From: Caulobacter rhizosphaerae
GTDB taxonomy: Bacteria > Pseudomonadota > Alphaproteobacteria > Caulobacterales > Caulobacteraceae
Reading direction: 5' to 3'
DNA: 64,000 bases
Assembly: GCF_010977555.1 (NCBI RefSeq)
Contig: NZ_CP048815.1
Span: 2,906,501 to 2,970,500, forward strand
Shown: positions 42,802 to 51,270 of the stretch, piece by piece
Layout of the letters: every line of letters starts with the position of its first letter
Numbering within the stretch: position 1 is the first letter of the stretch
Position numbers and translations under genes: made by a program
The notes under the pieces: model-generated
What the model saw: the letters and a program-made list of their open reading frames with translations, nothing else
Database searches by the model: none
Told to the model about the DNA's origin: nothing

Positions 42802-43644
42802 TCAGGCGGGCTCGCGCTCGCGATACGGGATGTCGTCGCTGCCGATCAGCACGCGTTCCATGACCCGTGGGAAATCGCCATAGTCACGCACGGCGTAGTG
42901 CAACCCGGCCCGGTTGTCCCACAGGGCGACGGAGTTGGGTTTCCAGCGGAAGCGGACCTGGTGCTCCGGCCTTTTGACTTCATCATAGAGGCGGGCGAGC
43001 AGCGCGCGGCTTTCATCCGGCGCCAGGTCGACGAACTGCGGCTTCAGGCTGAAATTGATCCAGAAGATCTCCTCCCCCGTCTCCGGATGCGTGCGGATCG
43101 CCGGATGGGCCACCAGCGGATAGCGCTCGCCGGCCTTGGACAAGGCGTCCTGGTAGTCGTGGATCACGTAGAGATCGTCGATCCGTGCCTTCAAGTCATC
43201 GGGCAGGCCTTTCCAAATGGCGTGCCCATCGGCCCAGATCGTGTCGCCGCCGACTTCCGGGATGTGAACCGCCTTCAACACGGCCCCGAACGACGGGTTG
43301 ATCCGCCAACTGGTGTCGGTGTGCCAATGGTTGTCACGGATGTCGTACTTCTTGAGCGCCTCGGCGGAGATCGGCTGCACGGCGCGATGGGTCTCAACAC
43401 CGCCCACCGGATGGGCGTAGACCTCGCCGAAATTGGCTGCGAAGGCCAGTTGCTGGTCGCGGTTGATATCCTGGTCGCGGAAAAACAGGACCTTGTGGCG
43501 CAACAGCAGTGCCTTGAGGGCGTCCCGCTGCAGGCGATCGAGCTTCTGGCGAAGATCCACGCCTCCGATTTCGGCTCCAATCGTAGGGCTGAGCGGCGTG
43601 ACGCTCAGGTCGGCGCTCTGGATCTTGTCGCGGATGGCGCTCAT
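42802..43644 (-). CDS. TauD/TfdA-family 2-oxoglutarate dioxygenase
   Basis: 280 residues from ATG 43644 behind a perfect AAGGAGG. The iron triad is visible: HTD (His108, Asp110) in NHWHTDTSWR and distal His249 in NRAGLHYAVRDY, with Arg260/264 for 2-oxoglutarate. Start PLSPTIGAEIGGVDL and VLFFRDQDI are typical of taurine/alkylsulfatase-type dioxygenases. Releases sulfite or sulfate by hydroxylating the carbon next to sulfur. First gene of the sulfur operon; its promoter should lie in the AT-rich 43690-43760. The exact substrate (taurine, alkyl sulfate, sulfonate) is not determined. Confidence 0.94.
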   Translation of the reverse strand: MSAIRDKIQSADLSVTPLSPTIGAEIGGVDLRQKLDRLQRDALKALLLRHKVLFFRDQDINRDQQLAFAANFGEVYAHPVGGVETHRAVQPISAEALKKYDIRDNHWHTDTSWRINPSFGAVLKAVHIPEVGGDTIWADGHAIWKGLPDDLKARIDDLYVIHDYQDALSKAGERYPLVAHPAIRTHPETGEEIFWINFSLKPQFVDLAPDESRALLARLYDEVKRPEHQVRFRWKPNSVALWDNRAGLHYAVRDYGDFPRVMERVLIGSDDIPYREREPA

Positions 43645-44225
43645 GGAAACCTCCTTGGAAGCCGCCCCCTGGGCCGGCGACGGCACCATGGCCGGAGGCT
43701 TTAAATTGAGCGACCTAGTATTTCTTTGAACAAATTCAGAGTTTTATATATCGCCCGAAGCCATAAGCCGCATTTGCGCGACGCATATGGGCGATGCCGA
43801 TTGCAAGTCGGTGCGGACGACGGGCAGGAGCCCGCTGATCACAGAGTTCAGCTGGACACGTTGCGCGGCGCCTGTCCCGTCATCGTCGATACGAGGTTCA
43901 GCGGCGCCAAGCCTGCCCGGCCAAAATTGTTCTCGGAATTTGGCCTCAGATCTCCCGATCTCTAGAGTTGTCCCAGAAATCTTGAGCTCCACGGCGGCGC
44001 GCACGCACCCATTTCGTTCTCTTAGTCCTAGCGCCAAGACCAAAGCTGAGCTGATCTACCGGCGATATTTGTCTGGAGCCGCCACAAAACCGGTGGTCGT
44101 CAATACTTGAAGATCTGCGACATTATGACCTCGGACATTGGAAACGCCGCCGCCAAACAAAGAACCTTCGTCAACTTTGCTCAGGCCCCATGGTGCCGCG
44201 ACGAAGGGTGCGCGGGGGACTGGCC
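43645..44225. other. Divergent intergenic region, promoters of sulfur operon and chemoreceptor
   Basis: About 580 bases with an AT-rich stretch at 43690-43760 just upstream of tauD, where its promoter should be. Open frames of 79-107 codons exist on both strands but lack ribosome sites and familiar sequence, so I call no gene. Confidence 0.45.
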
Positions 44226-46064
44226 TTGAAATTCATCGACCGCTGGAAAATCTCGACCAAGATCCTGACGGCTTTGACCCTCCTGGCCTTGGCCTTCACC
44301 GCCTCGGCGACCTACAGCAGCGTCGCCCTCAAGAAGGCGGACAACGCCACAAGGGCGCTGGTCGCTCATCGCGCGCCGGCCGCGCTCGAACTGGCGCGCG
44401 TCGGCCGCATGGTCAACGTCATCGGCTACGCCACCTATCGCGTCGTCGCGGAGGACGGCCCGACCCCGGCGGCGCGCCAGGCCAGGGCGGACATCGACGG
44501 GTCGACAGCCCAGTTGCTCAAGAATCTGGAAATCGCCGAACGGCTGCTGCCCGAAAACGCGGCCACCTACAGGACGTTCGCGGCGCAGGCGAACCAGATC
44601 GCCGGACTGGCCGATCGGGCGGCCGACCTGGCTCTCGCGGGTCAGGACGACCAGGCCAAGCGCGTCATGACCCAGCTCGACCCCAAGATCGTGGGAATGA
44701 CCAAGGAGATTGTCGCGTTCAACACCACGGCCGCGGCCAGCGACGACAAGGCCGTGGTCGATCTCAGTTTGTCCACGCACATGTCCATAGCGACAAACCT
44801 CATCCTCGCGATCGGCGGCATCGCCTTGGGCGTGGGCGTCGGCCTCTGGGTCGCGATCGGCAAGATCGCTCGACCCCTGAATGTTCTTTCCGAACGTATG
44901 CGCCGCCTGGCCGGGGGAGACCTTGAGGTGGTCGTCGAGGCTCAGGACCGTGGCGACGAAGTCGGCGGCATGGCCCGCGCGGTCCAGGTCTTCAAGGAGA
45001 ATGGCGTCAAGGCCAAGGCGCTCGAGTGCGAAGCCGAACGGCTTCGCACTGCCTCGGAAGAGGAACGGCGTGTTCACGAAGCCGCTCGAGCCATAGCCGC
45101 CCGCGAACAGGCGCGCGCCATCGAACAGGTCGGCGCCGGCCTGTCGAAGCTTTCCGGCGGCGATCTCACCTACCGCCTGACCGAGGCCTTCGCAGCCGAC
45201 TACGTCAAGCTTCGCGAGGATTTCAACACGACCGTCGAAACCCTTCAGGCGACGATGGAAGAGATTTTCGGCAACAGCCAGGGCATCCGGTCCGGCGCTG
45301 GCGAGATCACGGTGGCGTCGGACGACCTGTCCCGCCGCACCGAGCAACAGGCCGCCAGCCTGGAGGAAACGGCCGCCGCCCTCGAGCAGATCACCGCGAC
45401 AGTGAAGAAGACCGCCGAAGGCGCGACGCACGCCCGCACCGTGGTGGCCGCCGCCAAGCTCGACGCCGAGACGGGCGGCGAGGTGGTCGGCAAGGCGATC
45501 GTGGCGATGAACGCCATCGAAACCTCTTCCCAGGGCATTACCCAGATCATCGGCGTCATCGACGAGATCGCGTTCCAGACCAACCTGCTGGCCCTAAACG
45601 CCGGTGTGGAGGCCGCCCGGGCGGGAGACGCCGGTCGCGGCTTCGCCGTCGTCGCTCAGGAGGTGCGCGCCTTGGCCCAACGTTCGGCCGAGGCCGCCAA
45701 GGAGATCAAGACCCTCATCGCCACATCCACCGGCCAGGTCAGCGCCGGCGTCGATCTGGTGGCGCAGACCGGAAAGGCCCTGGAGCGCATCGTCGGCCAG
45801 GTCTCGCAGATCAACAGCGTGGTCAGCGAGATCGCGGCCTCGGCTCAGGAGCAGTCCGGCGGTCTTCAACAGGTCAATGTCGCGATCAACCAGATGGACC
45901 AGGTCACGCAACAGAACGCCGCCATGGTGGAGGAAAGCACCGCGGCGAGCCACGCCTTGGCCCGGGAGGCTCAGGACCTGGCGCGACTGATCGGTCGGTT
46001 CAAGGTTGGCGAACAGGCCGCTCGGGCAGCGGTCGCCGCACGGATTGTGCGCCAAGCCAGCTGA
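44226..46064 (+). CDS. Methyl-accepting chemotaxis protein
   Basis: 612 residues from TTG 44226 (GGGGGA six bases ahead); an ATG at 44190 lacks a ribosome site. TM1 about 10-30 ([20 protein letters not shown]), a four-helix-bundle periplasmic sensor, TM2 about 200-220 ([20 protein letters not shown]), a HAMP domain ([20 protein letters not shown]) and a second HAMP-like segment ([17 protein letters not shown]). The signalling hairpin is nearly invariant: [40 protein letters not shown]. Directs chemotaxis. Located next to nutrient loci, so perhaps tuned to one of their substrates. Confidence 0.95.
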   Translation: MKFIDRWKISTKILTALTLLALAFTASATYSSVALKKADNATRALVAHRAPAALELARVGRMVNVIGYATYRVVAEDGPTPAARQARADIDGSTAQLLKNLEIAERLLPENAATYRTFAAQANQIAGLADRAADLALAGQDDQAKRVMTQLDPKIVGMTKEIVAFNTTAAASDDKAVVDLSLSTHMSIATNLILAIGGIALGVGVGLWVAIGKIARPLNVLSERMRRLAGGDLEVVVEAQDRGDEVGGMARAVQVFKENGVKAKALECEAERLRTASEEERRVHEAARAIAAREQARAIEQVGAGLSKLSGGDLTYRLTEAFAADYVKLREDFNTTVETLQATMEEIFGNSQGIRSGAGEITVASDDLSRRTEQQAASLEETAAALEQITATVKKTAEGATHARTVVAAAKLDAETGGEVVGKAIVAMNAIETSSQGITQIIGVIDEIAFQTNLLALNAGVEAARAGDAGRGFAVVAQEVRALAQRSAEAAKEIKTLIATSTGQVSAGVDLVAQTGKALERIVGQVSQINSVVSEIAASAQEQSGGLQQVNVAINQMDQVTQQNAAMVEESTAASHALAREAQDLARLIGRFKVGEQAARAAVAARIVRQAS

Positions 46065-46082
46065 CCCGATACCAGGGCCGCC

Positions 46083-46226
46083 TTGAAACAGCCCGGCCGG
46101 GACCCGCCGATGCTGAAGGCCGGCCTGCCGGTCGAGGTGGCGGCGCCGCTGCGCAAGCGTACGGCTCTGCGGTATCTGGTCGAGCCGCTGCAGCAGCGGA
46201 TGTTCCGCGCTTTCCGAGAACAGTGA
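46083..46226 (+). pseudogene. C-terminal remnant of a HlyD-type secretion adaptor
   Basis: 48 codons in the MCP frame, 18 bases after its stop: PPMLKAGLPVEVAAPLRKRT, ALRYLVEPLQQRMFRAFREQ, then stop. The pattern [LKxGxPVEV ... KRTALxYLxxPLxxxxxRAFRE] is the C-terminus of type I secretion periplasmic adaptors (HlyD/PrtE/RsaE). Nothing of the other 350-400 residues or of an ABC or TolC partner is present. A deletion probably fused this tail to the MCP 3' side. It could be read from a TTG at 46083 but would have no function. Confidence 0.6.
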
Positions 46227-46256
46227 ACGCGGCCTGCGTTCGTGTCTGCGCCGAAG

Positions 46257-46454
46257 CTAGGCGTGGGCCGAAACCCGTGCGAGGCGGCACAGCAGGCGAT
46301 CATAGGTCGAGCGACGGATCGGCCGCCCCGTCCGCAACCGCGTCCAGGTCGTCTCGCTGACGCCCAGCACCTCCTGGAGGCAGACCTTCGTCACCGCCGG
46401 AAGCGCGGCGCGAAAGGCAAGGACCTGTTCCTCGTCGACGAGAACCATATTCAT
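46257..46454 (-). CDS. Small helix-turn-helix protein
   Basis: 65 residues from ATG 46454 with AGGAG eight bases ahead; the frame continues upstream but lacks sense. The core QEVLGVSETTWTRLRTGRPI, RRSTYDRLLCRLA looks like a Cro/lambda-repressor-type HTH: helix, turn with Gly-Val, recognition helix SETTWTRLRTG. No other domain. Faces the chemoreceptor and HlyD remnant convergently and lies next to the GH3 gene. A tiny DNA-binding regulator is likely; the target is unknown. Confidence 0.65.
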   Translation of the reverse strand: MNMVLVDEEQVLAFRAALPAVTKVCLQEVLGVSETTWTRLRTGRPIRRSTYDRLLCRLARVSAHA

Positions 46455-46516
46455 CAGATGCGCTCCTAGATTCGAATGGCCGGGCGCCGCCTCCCCGGCG
46501 ACGTCCGCGCGCAAGG

Positions 46517-48718
46517 TCAGGGCTTGAGGATCCCGGCCTTGAGCTTGGCGCCGCCGCTCAGGGCCAGGTCATTGGAAGCGCCTCCGACGCCCACCTGGTA
46601 GCGGCCGGCGTCAATCACCCAGCGCCGAGCCTTGGCGTCAAAGCGACCTAGCAGGCGGGCGTCGGCGGTTAACGTAAGGCGGCGCGTTTCGCCGGGCTTC
46701 AGGTCGACCTTGTCGAATCCGATCAGCCGCTGGACCGGCTTGCCCGCCGCGTCGGTCAAATAGACCTGAGGCGCGTCCTTGCCAGCCCTCTGTCCTATAT
46801 TGGCGACATCGAAACCGACCGTCAGGGTGTCGCCGCCGGTCACCTTCAGGTTCGAATAGGCGAACTGGGTGTAGGACAGGCCGTAGCCGAACGGGAACAG
46901 CGGCTTCAGGTCGGTCTGGGCGAAGCGGCGATAGCCGACGTCGGCCCCCTCGGTATAGACGACGTCGAACTGGGTCTTTTCAGGTACGCCACGGCCCGGC
47001 AGCGCCTCCCGCGGATATTGCGCCAGGGACGCTGGAAAGGTCATCGGCAGGCGGCCTGAGGGATTGACCGCGCCGAACAGTACGTCCGCGATCGCCTCGC
47101 CGCCCTTGACGCCCGAGTACCAGGCCTCGACGACCGCGCCAGCTTGGCCTAGCCAGGGCATCGACACCGGACCGCCGGTCTGCAGCACCACGATGGTGTT
47201 GGGATTGGCGGCCGCGACGGCGGCGATCAGGGCGTCCTGGCCGTTCGGCAAGGACAGGTCCGCCGCGTCCTCCCCCTCGCCCATCCACTGGTTGCCGAAC
47301 ACCACGACAATGTCGGCCGCCTTGGCGGCGGCGACGGCGGCGGCGATGTAGCGGCCGTCGTCGAAGGAGACCTTGGCGTTCGGCGCGGCCTTGCGGATGG
47401 CGGCCAGGGGCGAGGACCCGTTGAAATACTCGCTGCGGAACGGTCCCATCATCCCCTCGCCGCCCAGCGGGACCACGCGCTTCGCGCCGCCCGGCGGCAC
47501 CACCTGGGACGAACCGCCGCCTGACAGCACGCCGGCGTCGGCATGGCCGCCGATCACGGCGATGGTCTTGGCCGTGGCGGCCAGGGGCAGCAGCCCGTCG
47601 CGGTTCTTCAGCAGCACGATGCCCTCGGCCGCCGCGGCCCCGGCCACCTCGGCGTTGGCCGCGTAGTCTATAGCGCCGCCCGGCAGCACCGGCTTGTCGA
47701 ACAGACCCGCGGCGAACATCGAGCGCAGGATGCGGCGACTGGCGTCCGACACCCGCGCGGCCGGTATTTCGCCCTTCTCCACGGCGGCCTTCAGCGGCGC
47801 GCCGAACCAGACCTTGGCGTCCAGCTGTTCTCCCGATTGCTGGTCGAGTCCCTTGGCGATGTAGTCGGTGGCGTGGACTGCGCCCCAGTCCGACATCACC
47901 CAGCCCTTGTAGGCCCAGTCACCCTTCAGCACCGTGTTCAGTAGGTGATCGTTGCCGCAGCTGTAGTCGCCATTGACCAGGTTGTAGGCGCACATCACCG
48001 AGCCGGGCTGCCCCTTCTCGATCGCGATCTGGAAGGCCAGCAGGTCGCTCTCGCGATGCGCCGCCTCGTCGATCACCGAATTGGCGAAATGGCGGCTGGT
48101 CTCCTGGCCGTTCAGCGAGAAATGCTTGATGGTCGAGACGATCCCCTGATCCTCGATCCCCTTGATCGACGCCCCGGCCAGGTTGCCGGCGAGCCATGGG
48201 TCCTCGCCGAGATATTCGAAGTTGCGGCCGTTGCGCGGATCGCGCGCCAGGTTCACACCGCCGGCCAACTGGACATTGAACCCCTTGGCCCGCGCCTCGC
48301 GACCGACCACCGCCCCGCCTTCGTAGGCCCGGCGGGTGTTGAAGGTCGCCGCCAGCGACAAACCCGATGGCAGGGCCGTGGCTCCGTCGCCCGGCCGCAC
48401 GTCGAGGGGGTTGGTGACCCCAAGGCTGGCGTCGCTTTCCTGAAGGGCCGGCACGCCCAGGCGCGCGATCCCCGGGATGTAGCCGGCCGAGCCGATCGCG
48501 CCCTCGGGCTTGGTGATCCCGAAGATCGGCATCGACATCGGCCCATGCAGCAGGCCGATGCGCTCGTCGAGGGTTAGTTCCTTCTCCAGCAGCGCCGCGC
48601 GCTCGTCCGGCGACAGCTTGACGTTCATCCAGGGTTGGTCGGACGGTCTGGCAGCCTGCGCCGACGTCGCGACCAGGATGGCAAGGCTTGAGACGAGCGT
48701 GAAGGTGCGAATGGTCAT
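46517..48718 (-). CDS. GH3 beta-glucosidase, exported
   Basis: 733 residues, signal peptide MTIRTFTLVSSLAILVATSA. GH3 N-domain: VPALQESDASLGVTNP, ALPSGLSLAATFN, GVNLARDPRNGRNFEYLGED, IKHFSLNGQETSRH, nucleophile Asp277 in GWVMSDWGAVH. The C-domain has VVFGNQWMGEGEDAADLSLP with the acid/base region, then a fibronectin-III-like end (LKPGETRRLTLTADARLLGR). Hydrolyses terminal beta-glucosides or xylosides in the periplasm. Monocistronic, with two LacI-like operators 68-103 bases upstream of the start, so probably sugar-induced. Confidence 0.95.
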   Translation of the reverse strand: MTIRTFTLVSSLAILVATSAQAARPSDQPWMNVKLSPDERAALLEKELTLDERIGLLHGPMSMPIFGITKPEGAIGSAGYIPGIARLGVPALQESDASLGVTNPLDVRPGDGATALPSGLSLAATFNTRRAYEGGAVVGREARAKGFNVQLAGGVNLARDPRNGRNFEYLGEDPWLAGNLAGASIKGIEDQGIVSTIKHFSLNGQETSRHFANSVIDEAAHRESDLLAFQIAIEKGQPGSVMCAYNLVNGDYSCGNDHLLNTVLKGDWAYKGWVMSDWGAVHATDYIAKGLDQQSGEQLDAKVWFGAPLKAAVEKGEIPAARVSDASRRILRSMFAAGLFDKPVLPGGAIDYAANAEVAGAAAAEGIVLLKNRDGLLPLAATAKTIAVIGGHADAGVLSGGGSSQVVPPGGAKRVVPLGGEGMMGPFRSEYFNGSSPLAAIRKAAPNAKVSFDDGRYIAAAVAAAKAADIVVVFGNQWMGEGEDAADLSLPNGQDALIAAVAAANPNTIVVLQTGGPVSMPWLGQAGAVVEAWYSGVKGGEAIADVLFGAVNPSGRLPMTFPASLAQYPREALPGRGVPEKTQFDVVYTEGADVGYRRFAQTDLKPLFPFGYGLSYTQFAYSNLKVTGGDTLTVGFDVANIGQRAGKDAPQVYLTDAAGKPVQRLIGFDKVDLKPGETRRLTLTADARLLGRFDAKARRWVIDAGRYQVGVGGASNDLALSGGAKLKAGILKP

Positions 48719-48783
48719 GACAGGCCCCGTGTTTCCTCCGGCCCCTCCGCGGAGGCCTTACTGCCGGCGGTCTAGGAACCACA

Positions 48784-48821
48784 ACGACAACGTTGTCGTA
48801 CGAGACCACGACAACGTTGTC
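48784..48821. promoter_or_regulatory. Twin LacI-like operators of the GH3 gene
   Basis: Two perfect palindromes GACAACGTTGTC (48786-48797 and 48810-48821), centres 24 bases apart; the first extends to the 16-bp ACGACAACGTTGTCGT (48784-48799). The central CG and AACGTT core are characteristic of LacI/GalR-family sites. They lie 68-103 bases ahead of the GH3 start, within its likely promoter. No lacI-type gene is in the window. Confidence 0.7.
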
Positions 48822-48903
48822 TATAGGACAAGAAAAGACACCGCTGTCGGAGATTCGGTCGCCGGATTGGGATCATTGCGCCACAACGGGAAAGCCCAAC
48901 CTT

Positions 48904-49033
48904 GCGGGGAGGCCGTTGATGGCCCTCCCCGCGCCGCCTTGGACGATCTGGGCGGTCGCCAGGCCTCGCAGAGCCGAACGCCGACGCGCCAGAAGCCGCA
49001 TGATGTGACCCTCGCAGAGCCTCATCATGCGGC
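48904..49033 (-). terminator. Two hairpins downstream of the ZnuD-like TBDR
   Basis: GCCGCATGATG (48995-49005) pairs with CATCATGCGGC (49023-49033), 11 bp; GCGGGGAGG (48904-48912) pairs with CCTCCCCGC (48924-48932), 9 bp. Both lie after the TBDR stop at 49105 in the roughly 280-base region before the GH3 operators. That region holds no gene I can support. Confidence 0.5.
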
Positions 49034-49104
49034 GCTCCACGCCAGCGCGGGAGAGGTCGATTCGCAAGCAACGCCCTCGTGGAGAGGCGGGGCGCCGCTC
49101 CTGG

Positions 49105-51099
49105 TCAGAACTTGGCGCTGAGCACCAGGCGCACGTCGCGGCCCGGCATCAGGACCGAATCCTTGTTCAGCGCGGTGGCGTTGCGGATCGTTTCGTCGGC
49201 CAGGTTGTGGCCGACGAGCGTCAGCGCGATCCCCGGCTTGGCCTTGAACGGTTTCCAGCGGACCTGGGCGTCAACGGAGGTGTAGCCGTCGGTGGCCAGG
49301 TCGGCCACACCGACATGGTCCTGCGAGGACACCGCCAGCACGAGGAAACTGGCGTCGACGACGTCGTTGTCCCAGTCGAGACCGCCCCCGAACCGGCCGG
49401 GCTGGATGCGCGGCACGTCGCCGCCGCCGCCCGTGAACTTGGCGCGCACATAGTCGCCCAGCACCTGGCCCGACAGCTTGCCGCCGCCCACCGACGCCAG
49501 CGGGAAGAACGCCTTGGCCTCCAGGCCCCAGAAGTTGGCGTCGCGCTGGCCGTAGTTGAGTTCCTTGAGCTCGCCGTCGCCGCCGGCCTCGCAGACGCCG
49601 CTCTCGTCGCACAGGCGTCCGGTCAACGCGCCGTAGATGTAGTTGTCGAAATGCGCGGCCCAGGCCGAGGCCTCGATGCGGCCTTCTGAACCGAGTTTGT
49701 ACCGCGCCGTCGCCTCCAGGGAGTTGGCGCGCTCGATCTTCAGTTCCGGGTCGCCGGTCTCGAACGTCGCCGGGCCGTCGTGCGGCCCCCGGGCGAAGAG
49801 TTCCGTCTGGGCCGGGGCCCGAGCCGCCGAGGCGACCGTCAGGCCCAGGCGCAGGGCGTCGGAAGCGTCGTAGGTGAAGCCGGCCGACAGGCTGAAGGGC
49901 GTGAAGTCGCGGCTCGTCTCGATTCCCGTGGTTGGCGTGCCGTCGATCTTGATGTGCTCGACCCGCGCCGCGCCCTGGAACTGCAGGGCGCCGACCGGGG
50001 CCTCCACGAAGGCGAAGGCCGCGACGCTCTGGGTGTGGGTGGGCAGCAGGTAGTCGGCCCCTTCGCCCAGCGCGCTGAACTTGCGGTCCTGGAACTGGAC
50101 GCCGAGCGCCGAGGCCGAAAGCGGCCCCGTGGCCCCGAACAGCGCCTCCATCCGGCCGTCCCACTCCTTGTTGTTGAAGGTCGACAGGACCGCGTTGGTC
50201 TCGGGGTCGATCTCGCTGTGGGTGTAGTCGGCGTAGCCGGCGTCGACGTTGATCCGTTGCAGCAGGCCCTGGCTGAACTTGAACGACCCACCGACGGCGC
50301 CCTTGTCCTGCTTCATGCGGATGAAGGTGTCGTCGGACGGAATGCCGTACCGCGCTTCGTAATGCGTGCCGCTAGCGCCGATGCGGCTGTCGTCGCCGAA
50401 GAAGTAGGACGCGCCGCCCGAATAGCCGTTGCCCCGGAAGAACGAGTTCGGCTGGACGCCATCGGGCGTGTCGTAGCTGCTTGCCCGGCGCCCGAAACCG
50501 TCCAGGTGAACCGCGAACGGTCCCTGCCCTGCGTCGAGGCTGACCGTACCCTCGCCGGTCGACGAACTGGTGGAATAGGCCGCCGTTGTTTCCCCCTCGA
50601 TCCCGTCTATCGGCTTGAGCGGGATGCGGTTGTTGATGACGTTGACGACGCCGCCGATCGCCTGGCTGCCGTAGCGCAGGGTGGCCGCGCCGCGCACGAC
50701 TTCGATCTGCTGGGCGGCCAGCGGGTCGATCGGTACGCCGTGGTCGGGACCGACGTCTGAGACGTCCGAGCTGGACAGACCGTTCTCGGCCAGCTTCACG
50801 CGTTGCGCGTCCATGCCGCGGATCACCGGACGGCTGGCGCCGGCCGCGAAACCTGTCCCGGCGACCCCGGGCACGTTGCGCAAGGCGTCGGCCAGGCTGG
50901 CTCCGCCGTTGCTGAGCACCTGATCGCGGCTCACCTGCTCGACGATGGTCGCGAAACGGTCGGGATCGCCCGCCAGGGGCGAGGCGGTGATCACCACCTC
51001 GGACACCGAATGACCCAGATCCTGGGCTACGGCTTGGTTGGCGCAGGCCAACAGCCCCCCGACTCCGGCCGCCGCCAGCAACATCGTACGCAGTCGCAT
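49105..51099 (-). CDS. TonB-dependent receptor, ZnuD-like (probable zinc uptake)
   Basis: 664 residues from ATG 51099 behind GAGGAT. Signal MRLRTMLLAAAGVGGLLACA. Plug: VSEVVITASPLAG, LADALRNVPGVAGTGFAAGA, SRPVIRGMDAQRVKLAENGL, DVGPDHGVPIDPLAAQQIEV, VRGAATLRYGSQAIGGVVNV, which is the ZnuD/CirA-like zinc receptor pattern, and the end VLMPGRDVRLVLSAKF fits as well. At about 665 residues it is shorter than the sugar receptors here. A Zur-like palindrome lies 36 bases upstream. Likely imports Zn(II) or a zinc chelate under zinc limitation. Confidence 0.88.
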   Translation of the reverse strand: MRLRTMLLAAAGVGGLLACANQAVAQDLGHSVSEVVITASPLAGDPDRFATIVEQVSRDQVLSNGGASLADALRNVPGVAGTGFAAGASRPVIRGMDAQRVKLAENGLSSSDVSDVGPDHGVPIDPLAAQQIEVVRGAATLRYGSQAIGGVVNVINNRIPLKPIDGIEGETTAAYSTSSSTGEGTVSLDAGQGPFAVHLDGFGRRASSYDTPDGVQPNSFFRGNGYSGGASYFFGDDSRIGASGTHYEARYGIPSDDTFIRMKQDKGAVGGSFKFSQGLLQRINVDAGYADYTHSEIDPETNAVLSTFNNKEWDGRMEALFGATGPLSASALGVQFQDRKFSALGEGADYLLPTHTQSVAAFAFVEAPVGALQFQGAARVEHIKIDGTPTTGIETSRDFTPFSLSAGFTYDASDALRLGLTVASAARAPAQTELFARGPHDGPATFETGDPELKIERANSLEATARYKLGSEGRIEASAWAAHFDNYIYGALTGRLCDESGVCEAGGDGELKELNYGQRDANFWGLEAKAFFPLASVGGGKLSGQVLGDYVRAKFTGGGGDVPRIQPGRFGGGLDWDNDVVDASFLVLAVSSQDHVGVADLATDGYTSVDAQVRWKPFKAKPGIALTLVGHNLADETIRNATALNKDSVLMPGRDVRLVLSAKF

Positions 51100-51134
51100 T
51101 TGATCCTCACAAAAGAATGCTCGCGGCTGGCTTA

Positions 51135-51149
51135 TGTTATATCGTAACA
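51135..51149 (-). promoter_or_regulatory. Zur-like palindrome
   Basis: TGTTA-TATCG-TAACA, perfect 5-bp arms in an AT-rich patch, 36 bases upstream of the ZnuD-like TBDR start. Proteobacterial Zur sites are built around TGTTATA-type half-sites facing each other. No zur gene is in the window. Confidence 0.5.
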
Positions 51150-51184
51150 GCCTCCAAGCGGATTTTTGAACCTGCGAGAAGACG

Positions 51185-51222
51185 GCGGGGTTTGCGACGC
51201 TTTTAGGCATCGCAAACCCCGC
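51185..51222 (-). terminator. Terminator hairpin after the PNGase A-like gene
   Basis: Perfect 13-bp stem GCGGGGTTTGCGA (51185-51197) with TCGCAAACCCCGC (51210-51222), loop of 12. Lies 48 bases past the PNGase stop and upstream of the ZnuD-like promoter, separating the two transcription units. Confidence 0.75.
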
Positions 51223-51270
51223 TCGATCGCTGTTTGACGCCTAAATCGCGCCTCTATGGCCGGATCGTGT

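Noticed and set aside
43787..44110. 107-codon plus-strand frame upstream of the chemoreceptor
   Set aside because: No RBS, no recognisable pattern, Ser/Arg-rich composition typical of non-coding DNA.
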